A stretch of 64,000 nt of DNA from Microcosmobacter sp040493455 (GTDB lineage Bacteria > Bacteroidota > Bacteroidia > Flavobacteriales > Flavobacteriaceae). Positions 18,254 to 26,618 of the stretch are shown here, in pieces. How positions within the stretch are numbered: position 1 is the first letter of the stretch; every line of letters starts with the position of its first letter. The notes under the pieces were generated by a model. It saw nothing but the letters and a program-made list of their open reading frames with translations. It made no database searches and was not told where the DNA came from. The stretch spans positions 109,538 to 173,537 of the forward strand of contig NZ_JANFDA010000007.1 in the NCBI RefSeq assembly GCF_040493455.1, given 5' to 3'. The translations under genes and the position numbers were made by a program.

Positions 18254-18323
18254 TAACGCTTTTACGACCTAAATAAACGTTACAACAGTTACACATAACT
18301 GTTCGTTTTTTGATTGATGAAAG

Positions 18324-18355
18324 AACCCCCGGCTGATTACCGGGGGTTTGTTTTT
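18324..18355 (+). terminator. Terminator after rpoD
   Basis: An 8-bp, G+C-rich stem ACCCCCGG / CCGGGGGT with loop CTGATTA, followed by TTGTTTTT. Confidence 0.92.
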
Positions 18356-18393
18356 ATCTTAAAATCTCTTTTAAAAAAGGAAAGACTTTTAAT

Positions 18394-18401
18394 TATCTTT
18401 G
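18394..18401 (+). promoter_or_regulatory. Putative -7 element for rpe
   Basis: TATCTTTG fits TAnnTTTG and lies 18 nt upstream of the rpe ATG, implying a leader of only about 12 nt. The -33 region is A/T rich without a clear TTG. Confidence 0.45.
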
Positions 18402-18419
18402 CCAAAACTAAAACTAACT

Positions 18420-19082
18420 ATGTCTTCTAAACTTATTGCTCCTTCAATCTTAGCGGCCGATTTTGGCAATTTACAACGCGATGTGAAAATGGTTAATCAG
18501 AGTGATGCCGATTGGTTTCATATCGATGTTATGGATGGTCATTTTGTGCCAAACATTTCTTATGGTATGCCTGTAATAAAGGCTATAAAACAGCATGCTA
18601 CCAAACCATTGGATGTTCACTTAATGATTGAAAAACCTGAGCGCTATATTGAAGAATTCAAAAATGTTGGGGCAGATATTATTACTGTACATTATGAGTC
18701 TACAGTGCATTTGCATAGAACATTATCTCAAATTGAAAATGCTGGATGCAAGGCTGGTGTTGTATTAAACCTAACGACTCCTGTTTCTGTTTTAGAAGAT
18801 ATTCTTCCCAAATGTTATATGGTATTACTTATGTCTATCAACCCTGGGTTTGGTGGTCAAAAGTTTGAAGAGATGACTTACAATAGAATCAAGAAACTTC
18901 GCAAAATGATAGATGATCAAGGTTTAGATACTTTGATTGAAATTGATGGCGGTGTTACAAACAAAAATGCCAAAGCTCTTATCGATGCTGGTGCCGATGT
19001 TTTAGTATCGGGCAGCTACATTTTTAGAAGTGAAGATCAATTACAAACTATTAAAGACCTCAAAGCTTTAGTAAACTCTTAG
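18420..19082 (+). CDS. rpe: Ribulose-phosphate 3-epimerase
   Basis: Interconverts ribulose 5-phosphate and xylulose 5-phosphate in the pentose phosphate pathway. With the ATG at 18420 the product is 220 aa, the family norm; an upstream start at 18399 overlaps the predicted -7 element and is rejected. Motifs of the TIM barrel are present: APSILAADFGNL, HIDVMDGHFVPNISYG near residues 34-49 (metal ligands His and Asp), DVHLMIEKPE near 67, MSINPGFGGQKF near 140 and EIDGGVT near 176. It ends 13 nt from the convergent wzc-like gene. Confidence 0.97.
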   Translation: MSSKLIAPSILAADFGNLQRDVKMVNQSDADWFHIDVMDGHFVPNISYGMPVIKAIKQHATKPLDVHLMIEKPERYIEEFKNVGADIITVHYESTVHLHRTLSQIENAGCKAGVVLNLTTPVSVLEDILPKCYMVLLMSINPGFGGQKFEEMTYNRIKKLRKMIDDQGLDTLIEIDGGVTNKNAKALIDAGADVLVSGSYIFRSEDQLQTIKDLKALVNS

Positions 19083-19095
19083 TGTTTAAAGCTTC

Positions 19096-21441
19096 TTATT
19101 CCTTACTTCCATAGCCGTATCCATAACCATAGTTATAGCTATAATTATAGGACTTACTTGCGCCAACACCATTGAGTACATAAGCCATATTCTTTAGCTT
19201 ACCAGATTCACTAAGCTCTTTAGAGAAATTCAGTAAGTTCTTCTGTGTAAAATTAGCTCTAGTAATAAATATTGTTGTATCTGCAAGCTGAGAAATAAGC
19301 ATTGTATCTGTAACTAATATGGTAGGTGCTGTGTCGACAATAACATAATCATACTCTTCTTTTGCTTCTTCAATCAACTCATTAAACCTTCCGTTTGTTA
19401 ATAGATGTGCTGGATTTGGTGGAATTGGACCAGAAATTATTGTATGATGATTAGCATGAAGATCAAATCCTTTAATTAGTATATCTCTCCAGTTTACTGA
19501 TTTATCGTGCAAATAATTCGTTAACCCTTCTTGAGATTTATCAATATCCATATACGTATGAACTTGTGGATTTCTAAGATCCGAACCTATAAGGAGTACT
19601 TTCTTGTTTATACTAGATAACGCCAGAGATAAATTTACACTTACATAAGTTTTTCCTTCACCCTTAATTGTTGAAGTACAATAAATAATTTTTCCTTTTG
19701 TATCCTTAGATGTTGGAAGCATGTAATTTACGTTTGAACTCAAAATCCTAAAGGATTCTGCCAAAATACTTCTATCATTAGGGTCTTCAAAAATCTTTGA
19801 ACCTTTACTTTTAATACTTGGAATTTCTCCTACAATAGGTATTGAAGATTTCAGCTTACTTATATCTTCTTTACTATGCAGCTTTGTATCTAACATAAAC
19901 ATTAAATAAAGTATCGCAAAAGGCAAAAGGAGTCCGGCTAATATTGCTCCAGAATAAATGATTTTAGTTTTAGGTGATATTGGGCCTATACCAGATAAAG
20001 CAAATTCCACAACCTTGATTGAAGGCTCTGTAATCGCCAGATTAATCGCAGCTTCTTCGCGTTTTTGCAACAATAATAAATACAGACTTTCTTTTATTTT
20101 TTGTTGCCTTTCTATAGCTCTTAGGAGTTTTTCCTTTTGTGGGATACTTGAAACTCGTCCTTTAAATCTTTGATTCCTATTCACCAATTGGTTTTCAGAC
20201 GATTTCAATTGCTTATCATAAGCTATAAGAGATCGATCAAGATTGAACCTTAGAGTAGTTATTTTTGACTCTAGTAATTTAACTGATGGATTATTATTTC
20301 CTGCACTAGCAACTAACTTTTCTAAGTCAAGAACAGCAATATTGTATTCAGAGATAATTGCATTTATGTTATTATTTTCTAAGCCAATGTTGGCTGGAAG
20401 TAGCTTACTATTTTTTGATTCATCATTAAGCGTTTCTTGCAATAATGATGTTAATTCAATTTGGCGTTCTATGTTAAACACCTGCTCATCGGATTGAGCC
20501 CTTTGCTCTAGTCCTATTTGAGCATCACTAACTAGGTCAACAATATTATTATCTTGCTTAAAATCCTTTTTATCAATTTCAATTGAATCTAGTTCTTTTG
20601 CTAAAAAGACAAATCTCTCATCAATAAAGTCTAATGTCCTTTTGGAAACTAATTGTCTATCATTAATACCATCTTGATCAAAAATATTGATTAGGGTATT
20701 AATAATTTGCTCAGTCCTCTTTTTACTTTGCCCTTTTAATGTCAGCTGTAATAAATCACTTTGCTCTCCTATAGCCTCAATCTTGATAGATGACTTTAAT
20801 TTTAGGACTTCAGACTTAACTGTATTTAGCTTTATTAAAAACTTTTTACCCAAAACTCTAGAAAGTTGATCCTCTCCTGATATTCTAATCTCAAATGGAA
20901 GATTGTGATCTAGTAAATAGGTATTGTGATTTGGAACTGAAAATGTTTTATCATTCTTTACATCTAAGATTTCAAACCCAGTCTTATTTACTTCAACTTC
21001 AAAATTAAGAGCTCTATTAATATTATCGCTCTTTATAAGTTGTTCAAACTGAAAAGGAGGTTCTTTCACTCTAGATGTTCTAATCCTACCTTCTTCAAAT
21101 ATATTGGCATTAAGATTTAGCTTCTGAACTACTCTCTCTAGTATTAAATAAGATTTTAATATCTCGATTTCATTTTCCAGATTTATATTAACTCTTTTGA
21201 ATACAAAAGCCGAAGTAGGAAGCTCCAGTCCTTCAGACTCATCCAAAATTTTAATCTTGGCAGTTGTCTGATAAATCGGTGTAGCATAACGTAAATAAAC
21301 ATAAGCACCTACCAGACATACAAATAAAGCTATAGCAAACCAAGGCCAAAACCTTAAGTATTTTTTTGCTTCAAGAGCAAAATCTATACTCTCATTGTCT
21401 TCCAAAAAATTACTCATGTCGTTATTTTGTGGTTTATTCAT
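19096..21441 (-). CDS. wzc: Wzc-type polysaccharide co-polymerase and tyrosine autokinase
   Basis: Inner-membrane protein that controls polysaccharide chain assembly and export. The 781-aa chain has an N-terminal Wzz domain with a first membrane segment (about 31-52), a long periplasmic coiled-coil (about 260-480), a second membrane segment (about 495-515), and a cytoplasmic BY-kinase domain with Walker A around STIKGEGKTYVSVN (near 588-601), Walker A' LLIGSDLRNP and Walker B YVIVDTAP. The C-terminus is a tyrosine cluster (SYNYSYNYGYGYGYG) typical of the autophosphorylated tail. It follows wza by 5 nt, and the pair forms the distal end of the polysaccharide cluster. Confidence 0.92.
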   Translation of the reverse strand: MNKPQNNDMSNFLEDNESIDFALEAKKYLRFWPWFAIALFVCLVGAYVYLRYATPIYQTTAKIKILDESEGLELPTSAFVFKRVNINLENEIEILKSYLILERVVQKLNLNANIFEEGRIRTSRVKEPPFQFEQLIKSDNINRALNFEVEVNKTGFEILDVKNDKTFSVPNHNTYLLDHNLPFEIRISGEDQLSRVLGKKFLIKLNTVKSEVLKLKSSIKIEAIGEQSDLLQLTLKGQSKKRTEQIINTLINIFDQDGINDRQLVSKRTLDFIDERFVFLAKELDSIEIDKKDFKQDNNIVDLVSDAQIGLEQRAQSDEQVFNIERQIELTSLLQETLNDESKNSKLLPANIGLENNNINAIISEYNIAVLDLEKLVASAGNNNPSVKLLESKITTLRFNLDRSLIAYDKQLKSSENQLVNRNQRFKGRVSSIPQKEKLLRAIERQQKIKESLYLLLLQKREEAAINLAITEPSIKVVEFALSGIGPISPKTKIIYSGAILAGLLLPFAILYLMFMLDTKLHSKEDISKLKSSIPIVGEIPSIKSKGSKIFEDPNDRSILAESFRILSSNVNYMLPTSKDTKGKIIYCTSTIKGEGKTYVSVNLSLALSSINKKVLLIGSDLRNPQVHTYMDIDKSQEGLTNYLHDKSVNWRDILIKGFDLHANHHTIISGPIPPNPAHLLTNGRFNELIEEAKEEYDYVIVDTAPTILVTDTMLISQLADTTIFITRANFTQKNLLNFSKELSESGKLKNMAYVLNGVGASKSYNYSYNYGYGYGYGSKE

Positions 21442-21446
21442 AAGTT

Positions 21447-22214
21447 CTAACGTGTGAGTAGTATTGTAACACTTAATGCTAGTGAAGCAATAGTTAATAT
21501 TGTCCCTACTTCTCCAATGAAGCCAGCAGATTTCACCTTGGTGTCATTTGGATTAACGACTATAACATCATTTGGTTTTATTAAGTAATATGGACTATTG
21601 AATAAATCTGCAGAAGTAAGATCCATATGAGAAATATTACGGACACCGTTAGTTTCTCTAATCACTAATATATCTTCTCTTTTACCGTTAATAGTAAGGT
21701 CATTTGCATATCCCAAAGCTTGAAGTATAGTGATTGTTTGCTCGGTAAAATTGTATGTACCAGGTGAATTAACTTCTCCAATTATTGTGAATTTTGAATT
21801 AATTATCCTTACATAAACTGTAGGATCAACCAAATGCCCTCCATCAACTAATAGTTTTTTCAGTTTTTCCTCTAACCCTTGAGTAGTATTTCCCTCTACA
21901 GAAATTTCTCCTAGAACAGGAAACTTAATGGTATTCTCTTCTGAAACTAGGTATCCGTCTAGTTTCATTAATTCTAGATCATTAGCCTGCATATTAAAAT
22001 TAGAAGATTTATTGTAGGCCAGAGCAGCTTCTGGTATTAAAGTCTCAACTCTTATTCTTAAAATATCGTTGGGTTGTATTACTGACTGTGAATACTCTAA
22101 CTCGGTATTGTTGTATTTCTCAGCGTCCTGCATATACAGTATTTCTTTTTTTGAAGTACAAGAAGAGAAAACTAAGAACAAGGACAAGCAAATAAACGCT
22201 ATATTTCTATTCAT
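21447..22214 (-). CDS. wza: Wza-type polysaccharide export lipoprotein
   Basis: Outer-membrane polysaccharide exporter component, 255 aa. It has a lipoprotein signal (LFLVFSSC, Cys19), a Poly_export domain (about 45-140, QPNDILRIRVETL), a SLBB domain (about 143-225, FTIIGEVNSPGTYNF and ILQALGYANDL) and a C-terminal hydrophobic segment (about 236-254). The last is a feature of flavobacterial homologues, shorter than E. coli Wza (about 380 aa). It is paired with wzc and has its own predicted promoter. Confidence 0.92.
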   Translation of the reverse strand: MNRNIAFICLSLFLVFSSCTSKKEILYMQDAEKYNNTELEYSQSVIQPNDILRIRVETLIPEAALAYNKSSNFNMQANDLELMKLDGYLVSEENTIKFPVLGEISVEGNTTQGLEEKLKKLLVDGGHLVDPTVYVRIINSKFTIIGEVNSPGTYNFTEQTITILQALGYANDLTINGKREDILVIRETNGVRNISHMDLTSADLFNSPYYLIKPNDVIVVNPNDTKVKSAGFIGEVGTILTIASLALSVTILLTR

Positions 22215-22235
22215 TAAATCCTATTTGATTTGACG

Positions 22236-22266
22236 CAAATATAACTTCAATATAAACAAGAACAAA
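22236..22266 (-). promoter_or_regulatory. Promoter for wza-wzc
   Basis: On the minus strand TTTG (22266-22263), 19 nt, then TATATTTG (22243-22236), an excellent match to the consensus. Predicted start near 22229, 15 nt before the wza ATG. It suggests the export pair can be transcribed apart from the rest of the cluster. Confidence 0.6.
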
Positions 22267-22289
22267 GCTTGCTTAACTATTAAAATATA

Positions 22290-23405
22290 CTATACTTTTA
22301 ACTCTCTACTAAAGGGCTTACTTACAAGCTTTTTCTTTGCTAAAAAAGGAAGGCAATATAATACACTTCCATAGCCCAAAAGCGCAAAAATTTGTGTGTT
22401 GAGATTCCATCCTAGACAATTAAAAGCAATAAAAATAATAAGTAAGTTGAGTAAAACTATTATCAATGTTGTTGATAAATGACTGAAGCCATGATCAATA
22501 AATCTATGGTGTATATGATTTTTGTCTGCTTTAAATGGACTTACTTTTAAAATAAAAATTCTGATAAAAAAGACTCTAAATGTATCCATCAAAGGATAAA
22601 ATAGTATAGCTAAAGCCAATGCTGGTGCAGCCTTGTGATATTGGGCTAACACATCGGTCTGAGCCTTATATATAAAACTTATGGTAAAAAAGGCTAACAA
22701 AAACCCTACTATCATTGACCCTGTATCTCCCATAAATATTTTATTCTTACTTGAGAAATTAAGCCTCAAAAATGCAATTAATGCACCCATTAATGCCACC
22801 GCAACTGTTGCTAAACTATACTCCTCAGCTTTAACGAACAGTAATACAAAAACACCGCTAGCTAAAAGACCTATTGTCCCTGCTAAACCATCAATGCCAT
22901 CTATTAAATTGTATGCATTGACAATTAATATATACACAAACAATGTGAAAATAACTGACACCCAATAAGGCAAAATATCTACATCCAGTATTTTAGAAAA
23001 GCCAATTATCCTAGTATCCGTAAAAATAATCAATAGCAAAGCGGCTAGTAATTGACCAAAAAACTTTTTTCTAGCAGATAGCACTGTTAAATCATCTTTT
23101 AGACCTAAAAAGAAAAGAATTGTTTGAGCTCCGAGTACTAACAATAGTATTTTGGTATTTAATAAAGCTCCAACTATAGTAATAACGACTACTAAACTAA
23201 AAAAGATTCCTATCCCTCCCAGAGTAGGAACTTTGGATGAATGCATGCTTCGATTATCTGGCTCATCAAATAAATGTTTTTGCTTAGTAACATAAAGTAT
23301 GGTAGGAAAAGTAGAATATGATATAAAAAAAGCCATAAGGAAAGCTCCAATTAACCATATAACTAAATGATCTTCAGGTGAGAAGTTTTGTAAAAATTGT
23401 ATCAT
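22290..23405 (-). CDS. MraY/WecA-type polyprenyl-phosphate sugar-1-phosphate transferase
   Basis: An integral membrane enzyme that moves a HexNAc-1-phosphate from a UDP-sugar to undecaprenyl phosphate, starting the polysaccharide repeat. The 371-aa protein has about ten membrane segments. Family signatures are present: NLIDGIDGLAGT (the Asp-rich nucleophile loop), FMGDTGSMIVGF, and the HIHHRF loop near residue 295 typical of the WecA branch rather than MraY. UDP-GlcNAc is the most likely donor, but the sugar is not certain. 75 nt upstream of wza, 191 nt downstream of wecB. Confidence 0.88.
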   Translation of the reverse strand: MIQFLQNFSPEDHLVIWLIGAFLMAFFISYSTFPTILYVTKQKHLFDEPDNRSMHSSKVPTLGGIGIFFSLVVVITIVGALLNTKILLLVLGAQTILFFLGLKDDLTVLSARKKFFGQLLAALLLIIFTDTRIIGFSKILDVDILPYWVSVIFTLFVYILIVNAYNLIDGIDGLAGTIGLLASGVFVLLFVKAEEYSLATVAVALMGALIAFLRLNFSSKNKIFMGDTGSMIVGFLLAFFTISFIYKAQTDVLAQYHKAAPALALAILFYPLMDTFRVFFIRIFILKVSPFKADKNHIHHRFIDHGFSHLSTTLIIVLLNLLIIFIAFNCLGWNLNTQIFALLGYGSVLYCLPFLAKKKLVSKPFSRELKV

Positions 23406-23596
23406 GGGGGCAACAATTGAGAAACACTTTACTTAAAATACAGTATTTCAGTTAGTTAATTATTAATATTTTATGCAAATATCGCCATTTTCTATTAACA
23501 AACCACATATTAATAGCTAACTTAACAAATACTTAAAGGGGAATAGGTTTTAAATATCATTTATGGTTTGGGTTTTTAAAGATAGTAAAATTATTC

Positions 23597-24691
23597 TTAA
23601 TCGGATAATTTAAGCAATTCATCGACAATTCTATGAGCAGTTCTGCCATCCCAAAGCGGTATATCACTACCTTTTTTCCAATCATCAGAAAACAACTTAT
23701 CCAAAAACGGTTTTATATTTTTGGGGTTAGTTCCAACCAGTTCATTGGTGCCTAATGAAATAGTTTCGGGACGTTCTGTATTATCTCTTAGCGTAAGACA
23801 AGGCACTCTCATTACAGTTGTCTCTTCAGTAATCCCTCCAGAGTCTGTAATAACTGCTTTTGAATGTTCAACCAAATAATTGAATTCTAAATAACTTAAC
23901 GGCGGAACTTTATGCAACCTAGCATGATTTATCCCTAGCCTATCTAAAATTTTTGCTGTTCTTGGGTGCACAGGAAAGATTAACGGTAAGTCTTTTGTAT
24001 TCTGTACAATTTCATCAATCAATTCCTTTAAGACATGTTCCTCATCGACATTTGCAGGTCTATGCAATGTCATAACTATATAATTCTTTTTGGATAGATT
24101 TAATTCATCCCAAATAGAAGGCTGCAAAAAATTAGGACGTTGCTTAACAAGTGTGTCTATCATCGTATTTCCAACATAATAAATCTTGTCATCGGAAACA
24201 CCAGATTTTTTCAAATTATCGTTTGCAAGCTCAGAGGTAGTAAAGAAATAATTGGTTATACTATCTGTCACCATTCGGTTAATCTCTTCTGGCATAGTCC
24301 AATCACCAGAACGTATTCCAGCTTCGACATGTGCAACTTTGACATTTAGCTTTTGAGCTGTTATAGCGCAAGCCATTGTTGAAGTTACATCACCAACCAC
24401 TAGGACCAGATCTGCAGGATTTTCAATTAAATCTTGCTCAAACCTAATCATGATGCTGGCTGTCTGTTCAGCTTGACTTCCTCCGCTGGATTCTAAGTTT
24501 ACATGAGGTTTTGGGATTTGAAGCTGTTCAAAAAAGCTTCCAGACATATTTTTGTCATAGTGTTGACCTGTATGCACTAAGCGAAAATCAATTTGCGCTC
24601 CTTCTGCTTTAACACGCTCAATTTCATGAATGATTGGAGCTATCTTCATAAAATTTGGTCTCGCTCCTGCTACAATGGTAACTTTATACAT
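23597..24691 (-). CDS. wecB: UDP-N-acetylglucosamine 2-epimerase (non-hydrolysing)
   Basis: Converts UDP-GlcNAc to UDP-ManNAc for polysaccharide building. The 364-aa length matches the non-hydrolysing family. Motifs: GARPNFMKIAPI at the N-terminus, HTGQHYDKNMS near residue 41, VVGDVTSTMACAITA near 98-112, HVEAGIRSGDWTMPEEINR near 120-138, HRPANVDEE near 210 and TDSGGITEE near 287. It is downstream of the WecG-like transferase (33-nt gap), which fits ManNAc-containing lipid-linked intermediates. Confidence 0.94.
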   Translation of the reverse strand: MYKVTIVAGARPNFMKIAPIIHEIERVKAEGAQIDFRLVHTGQHYDKNMSGSFFEQLQIPKPHVNLESSGGSQAEQTASIMIRFEQDLIENPADLVLVVGDVTSTMACAITAQKLNVKVAHVEAGIRSGDWTMPEEINRMVTDSITNYFFTTSELANDNLKKSGVSDDKIYYVGNTMIDTLVKQRPNFLQPSIWDELNLSKKNYIVMTLHRPANVDEEHVLKELIDEIVQNTKDLPLIFPVHPRTAKILDRLGINHARLHKVPPLSYLEFNYLVEHSKAVITDSGGITEETTVMRVPCLTLRDNTERPETISLGTNELVGTNPKNIKPFLDKLFSDDWKKGSDIPLWDGRTAHRIVDELLKLSD

Positions 24692-24724
24692 GTTAATGTT
24701 TATAATTTTTACAAAGATTGCATT

Positions 24725-25423
24725 TTAATACCGATTAAGATGCAAATTGGCAAAAAATCGGACTAAGTGTATTTGTCGTTTTATCCTTGATGGCTGATTA
24801 ATTAAGCGGTATGCCCACTCCAAGTTATTTTTCACCCACCATTTTGGAGCTCTTTTCACATTTCCTGTGTAGACGTCGAAACTTCCTCCCAAACCTTGGT
24901 ATAATGCAGAATGTTCTTTCTGTATACGTTCCATTAATAATTCTTGTTTTGGTGATCCCATGGCTACAAAAACTACATCTGGTTTATGGGTTTTAATATC
25001 TTCAATCAATGCTAGCTCCTCTTCTTTGGTCTTTATATAACCATTTCTAAAATTGCTAATTCTAATATTCTTGAATTCAAATTTTAGCTTGTCTATAGTA
25101 GCTTCAATTACTTCTTGCTTGCCGCCTACAAAATAAAATGTCTTATCCTCTTGGTAAGCCGAAACTATATCCAACCATAATTCGCATCCTGGAGTTTTTA
25201 CTACAGTTTTGTCTCCTTTCTTCTTTAGTGCCCATACTGCTCCAATGCCATCTGGATAGCCTACATTCCTATTGATTAAATTTCTGCTTTCATCTGTAGC
25301 ATGAAGAATTTTTTCTGCGTTTACTGCAACAAGAATGCTTTGATTCTCAAAAGCAAATTCTATTAGTTGTTTCCTTGATGAAGGTGCGTAGGTCTTTACT
25401 CCATTAAGCAATTTATAGTCCAT
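24725..25423 (-). CDS. WecG/TagA/CpsF family glycosyltransferase (GT26)
   Basis: A membrane-associated transferase that adds the second sugar, often ManNAc or its uronic acid, to polyprenyl-PP-GlcNAc. The 232-aa protein shows the GT26 signatures: NRNVGYPDGIGAVWALK near residues 47-63, PGCELW near 79, and VFVAMGSPKQELLMERIQ near 150-167. The neighbouring wecB and WecA-like genes suggest a WecA-WecB-WecG sequence of reactions. It overlaps the upstream gene by 11 nt, so they are translationally coupled. Confidence 0.9.
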   Translation of the reverse strand: MDYKLLNGVKTYAPSSRKQLIEFAFENQSILVAVNAEKILHATDESRNLINRNVGYPDGIGAVWALKKKGDKTVVKTPGCELWLDIVSAYQEDKTFYFVGGKQEVIEATIDKLKFEFKNIRISNFRNGYIKTKEEELALIEDIKTHKPDVVFVAMGSPKQELLMERIQKEHSALYQGLGGSFDVYTGNVKRAPKWWVKNNLEWAYRLINQPSRIKRQIHLVRFFANLHLNRY

Positions 25424-26618
25424 CTTTCAGATTTTGGGTTTCAAGAAAATAAAATGACATGGCATTAAACATAAAGGCATTACTCCAACGCATATAAGGT
25501 ATCTTGGAGCTTATACCTTTTTTTAATTGATAATAAAAATACCCTTTTTTATCTTGCATATTATCCAATGTCCATTGTAATACGCGATTAGCTGAATCCT
25601 TGTGATTTGTATGAACTCCTAGTTTGCTTAGCGTTACAAATAACTGCCCTGGGCAATGAATATCTATTGGGTATGTCTTATTATGATAATATTTAGGCAT
25701 GCCATTATCTTCAAAAAAATGTTCAATATAAAAATCTAATCCTTTTTCAATATTAGATTGAAATGATTGATCACCAGAAATAGATTGATATATTTGAATG
25801 GCTTCCAAATTATAGCCTGTGTGAAAACTATCGATCCAAGATTGTACTGGTAGAAGTCCATACACCCAAGAGCCATCTTGCTCTTGAGATTCACATGCAG
25901 CCAAAACCGCTTCTCTTGCAGTTTGAAGATATGTCTCATTACTAGAATACTTATAAGCTATACTCAGCAGTTTTGCTCCTAATAATGATGCGTTAAATAC
26001 TGTATTATTTCCATCTAAAGGACTGTAAGAAAACAAAAAGCCACTTTTATGAGGTGTTCTGGACAGATCCTTCATTATGAATTCCGCTGCACTTAATGCT
26101 GCATCCAAATAATTTTTGTTCTTGGTTATTTCATAAGCTTCAAACAAAGCCTCGGCACAAAATGTTGTTGCTACAACTGTAGGTGTTTCTTTTGGAAACA
26201 AAAATAACCGTCTGGCTTGCCAATCGAAATTATATCCCCAGCACGCTCCAGAATATCCCTTAGTTTGAAGCGATAATAATAACTCTGCTAATTCTTCAAC
26301 TTGTTTTAAAATATCTTCTGAATTACCAAAAGATTCATTGCCTGCTTTTGCCACTTTATACAAATTGCAATAGCCAGATAAAAATAGCCCTATACCTTTT
26401 GCATTATATTCTTTTGGAACTGCCAGTAGGCTTCTAAAATTTATAGGACTTCTTTTAAATCCTTGAATCCAGGCTAACCTAGCTAAATCCCATTGTTTAA
26501 GAGGCAGTGCTCTAAATACTTTAGAGTTTAATCCATCATAAGGATCCCATCCTTTGAACTGTTCTTGCTCACAGTATTTTTTTAGCCTTAAAAAGTTTTC
26601 TTCGAAATTAGACATCAA
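25413..26618 (-). CDS. Putative alpha/alpha-barrel (six-hairpin glycosidase-like) protein of polysaccharide locus
   Basis: A 401-aa cytoplasmic protein without signal peptide. Repeated helical hairpins with aromatic and Gly-Trp motifs (GACWGYNFDWQARR, QDGSWVYGLLPVQSWIDSFHTGYNLEAI, MRWSNAFMFNAMSFYFL) suggest an (alpha/alpha)6 toroid as in glycoside hydrolase or epimerase-like folds. It overlaps both neighbours by 11 nt, between the bi-domain oxidoreductase and the WecG-like enzyme; similar pairs are common in Bacteroidota capsule loci. Catalysis is not established, and the exact role (modifying enzyme or structural protein) is unknown. Confidence 0.65.
   Translation of the reverse strand: MMSNFEENFLRLKKYCEQEQFKGWDPYDGLNSKVFRALPLKQWDLARLAWIQGFKRSPINFRSLLAVPKEYNAKGIGLFLSGYCNLYKVAKAGNESFGNSEDILKQVEELAELLLSLQTKGYSGACWGYNFDWQARRLFLFPKETPTVVATTFCAEALFEAYEITKNKNYLDAALSAAEFIMKDLSRTPHKSGFLFSYSPLDGNNTVFNASLLGAKLLSIAYKYSSNETYLQTAREAVLAACESQEQDGSWVYGLLPVQSWIDSFHTGYNLEAIQIYQSISGDQSFQSNIEKGLDFYIEHFFEDNGMPKYYHNKTYPIDIHCPGQLFVTLSKLGVHTNHKDSANRVLQWTLDNMQDKKGYFYYQLKKGISSKIPYMRWSNAFMFNAMSFYFLETQNLKDGL

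Noticed and set aside
23406..23596. Promoter for the WecA-like gene in the 191-nt gap
   Set aside because: The best candidate reads GATATTTG on the minus strand with a short 15-nt spacing to TTTG, which is not good enough to list.
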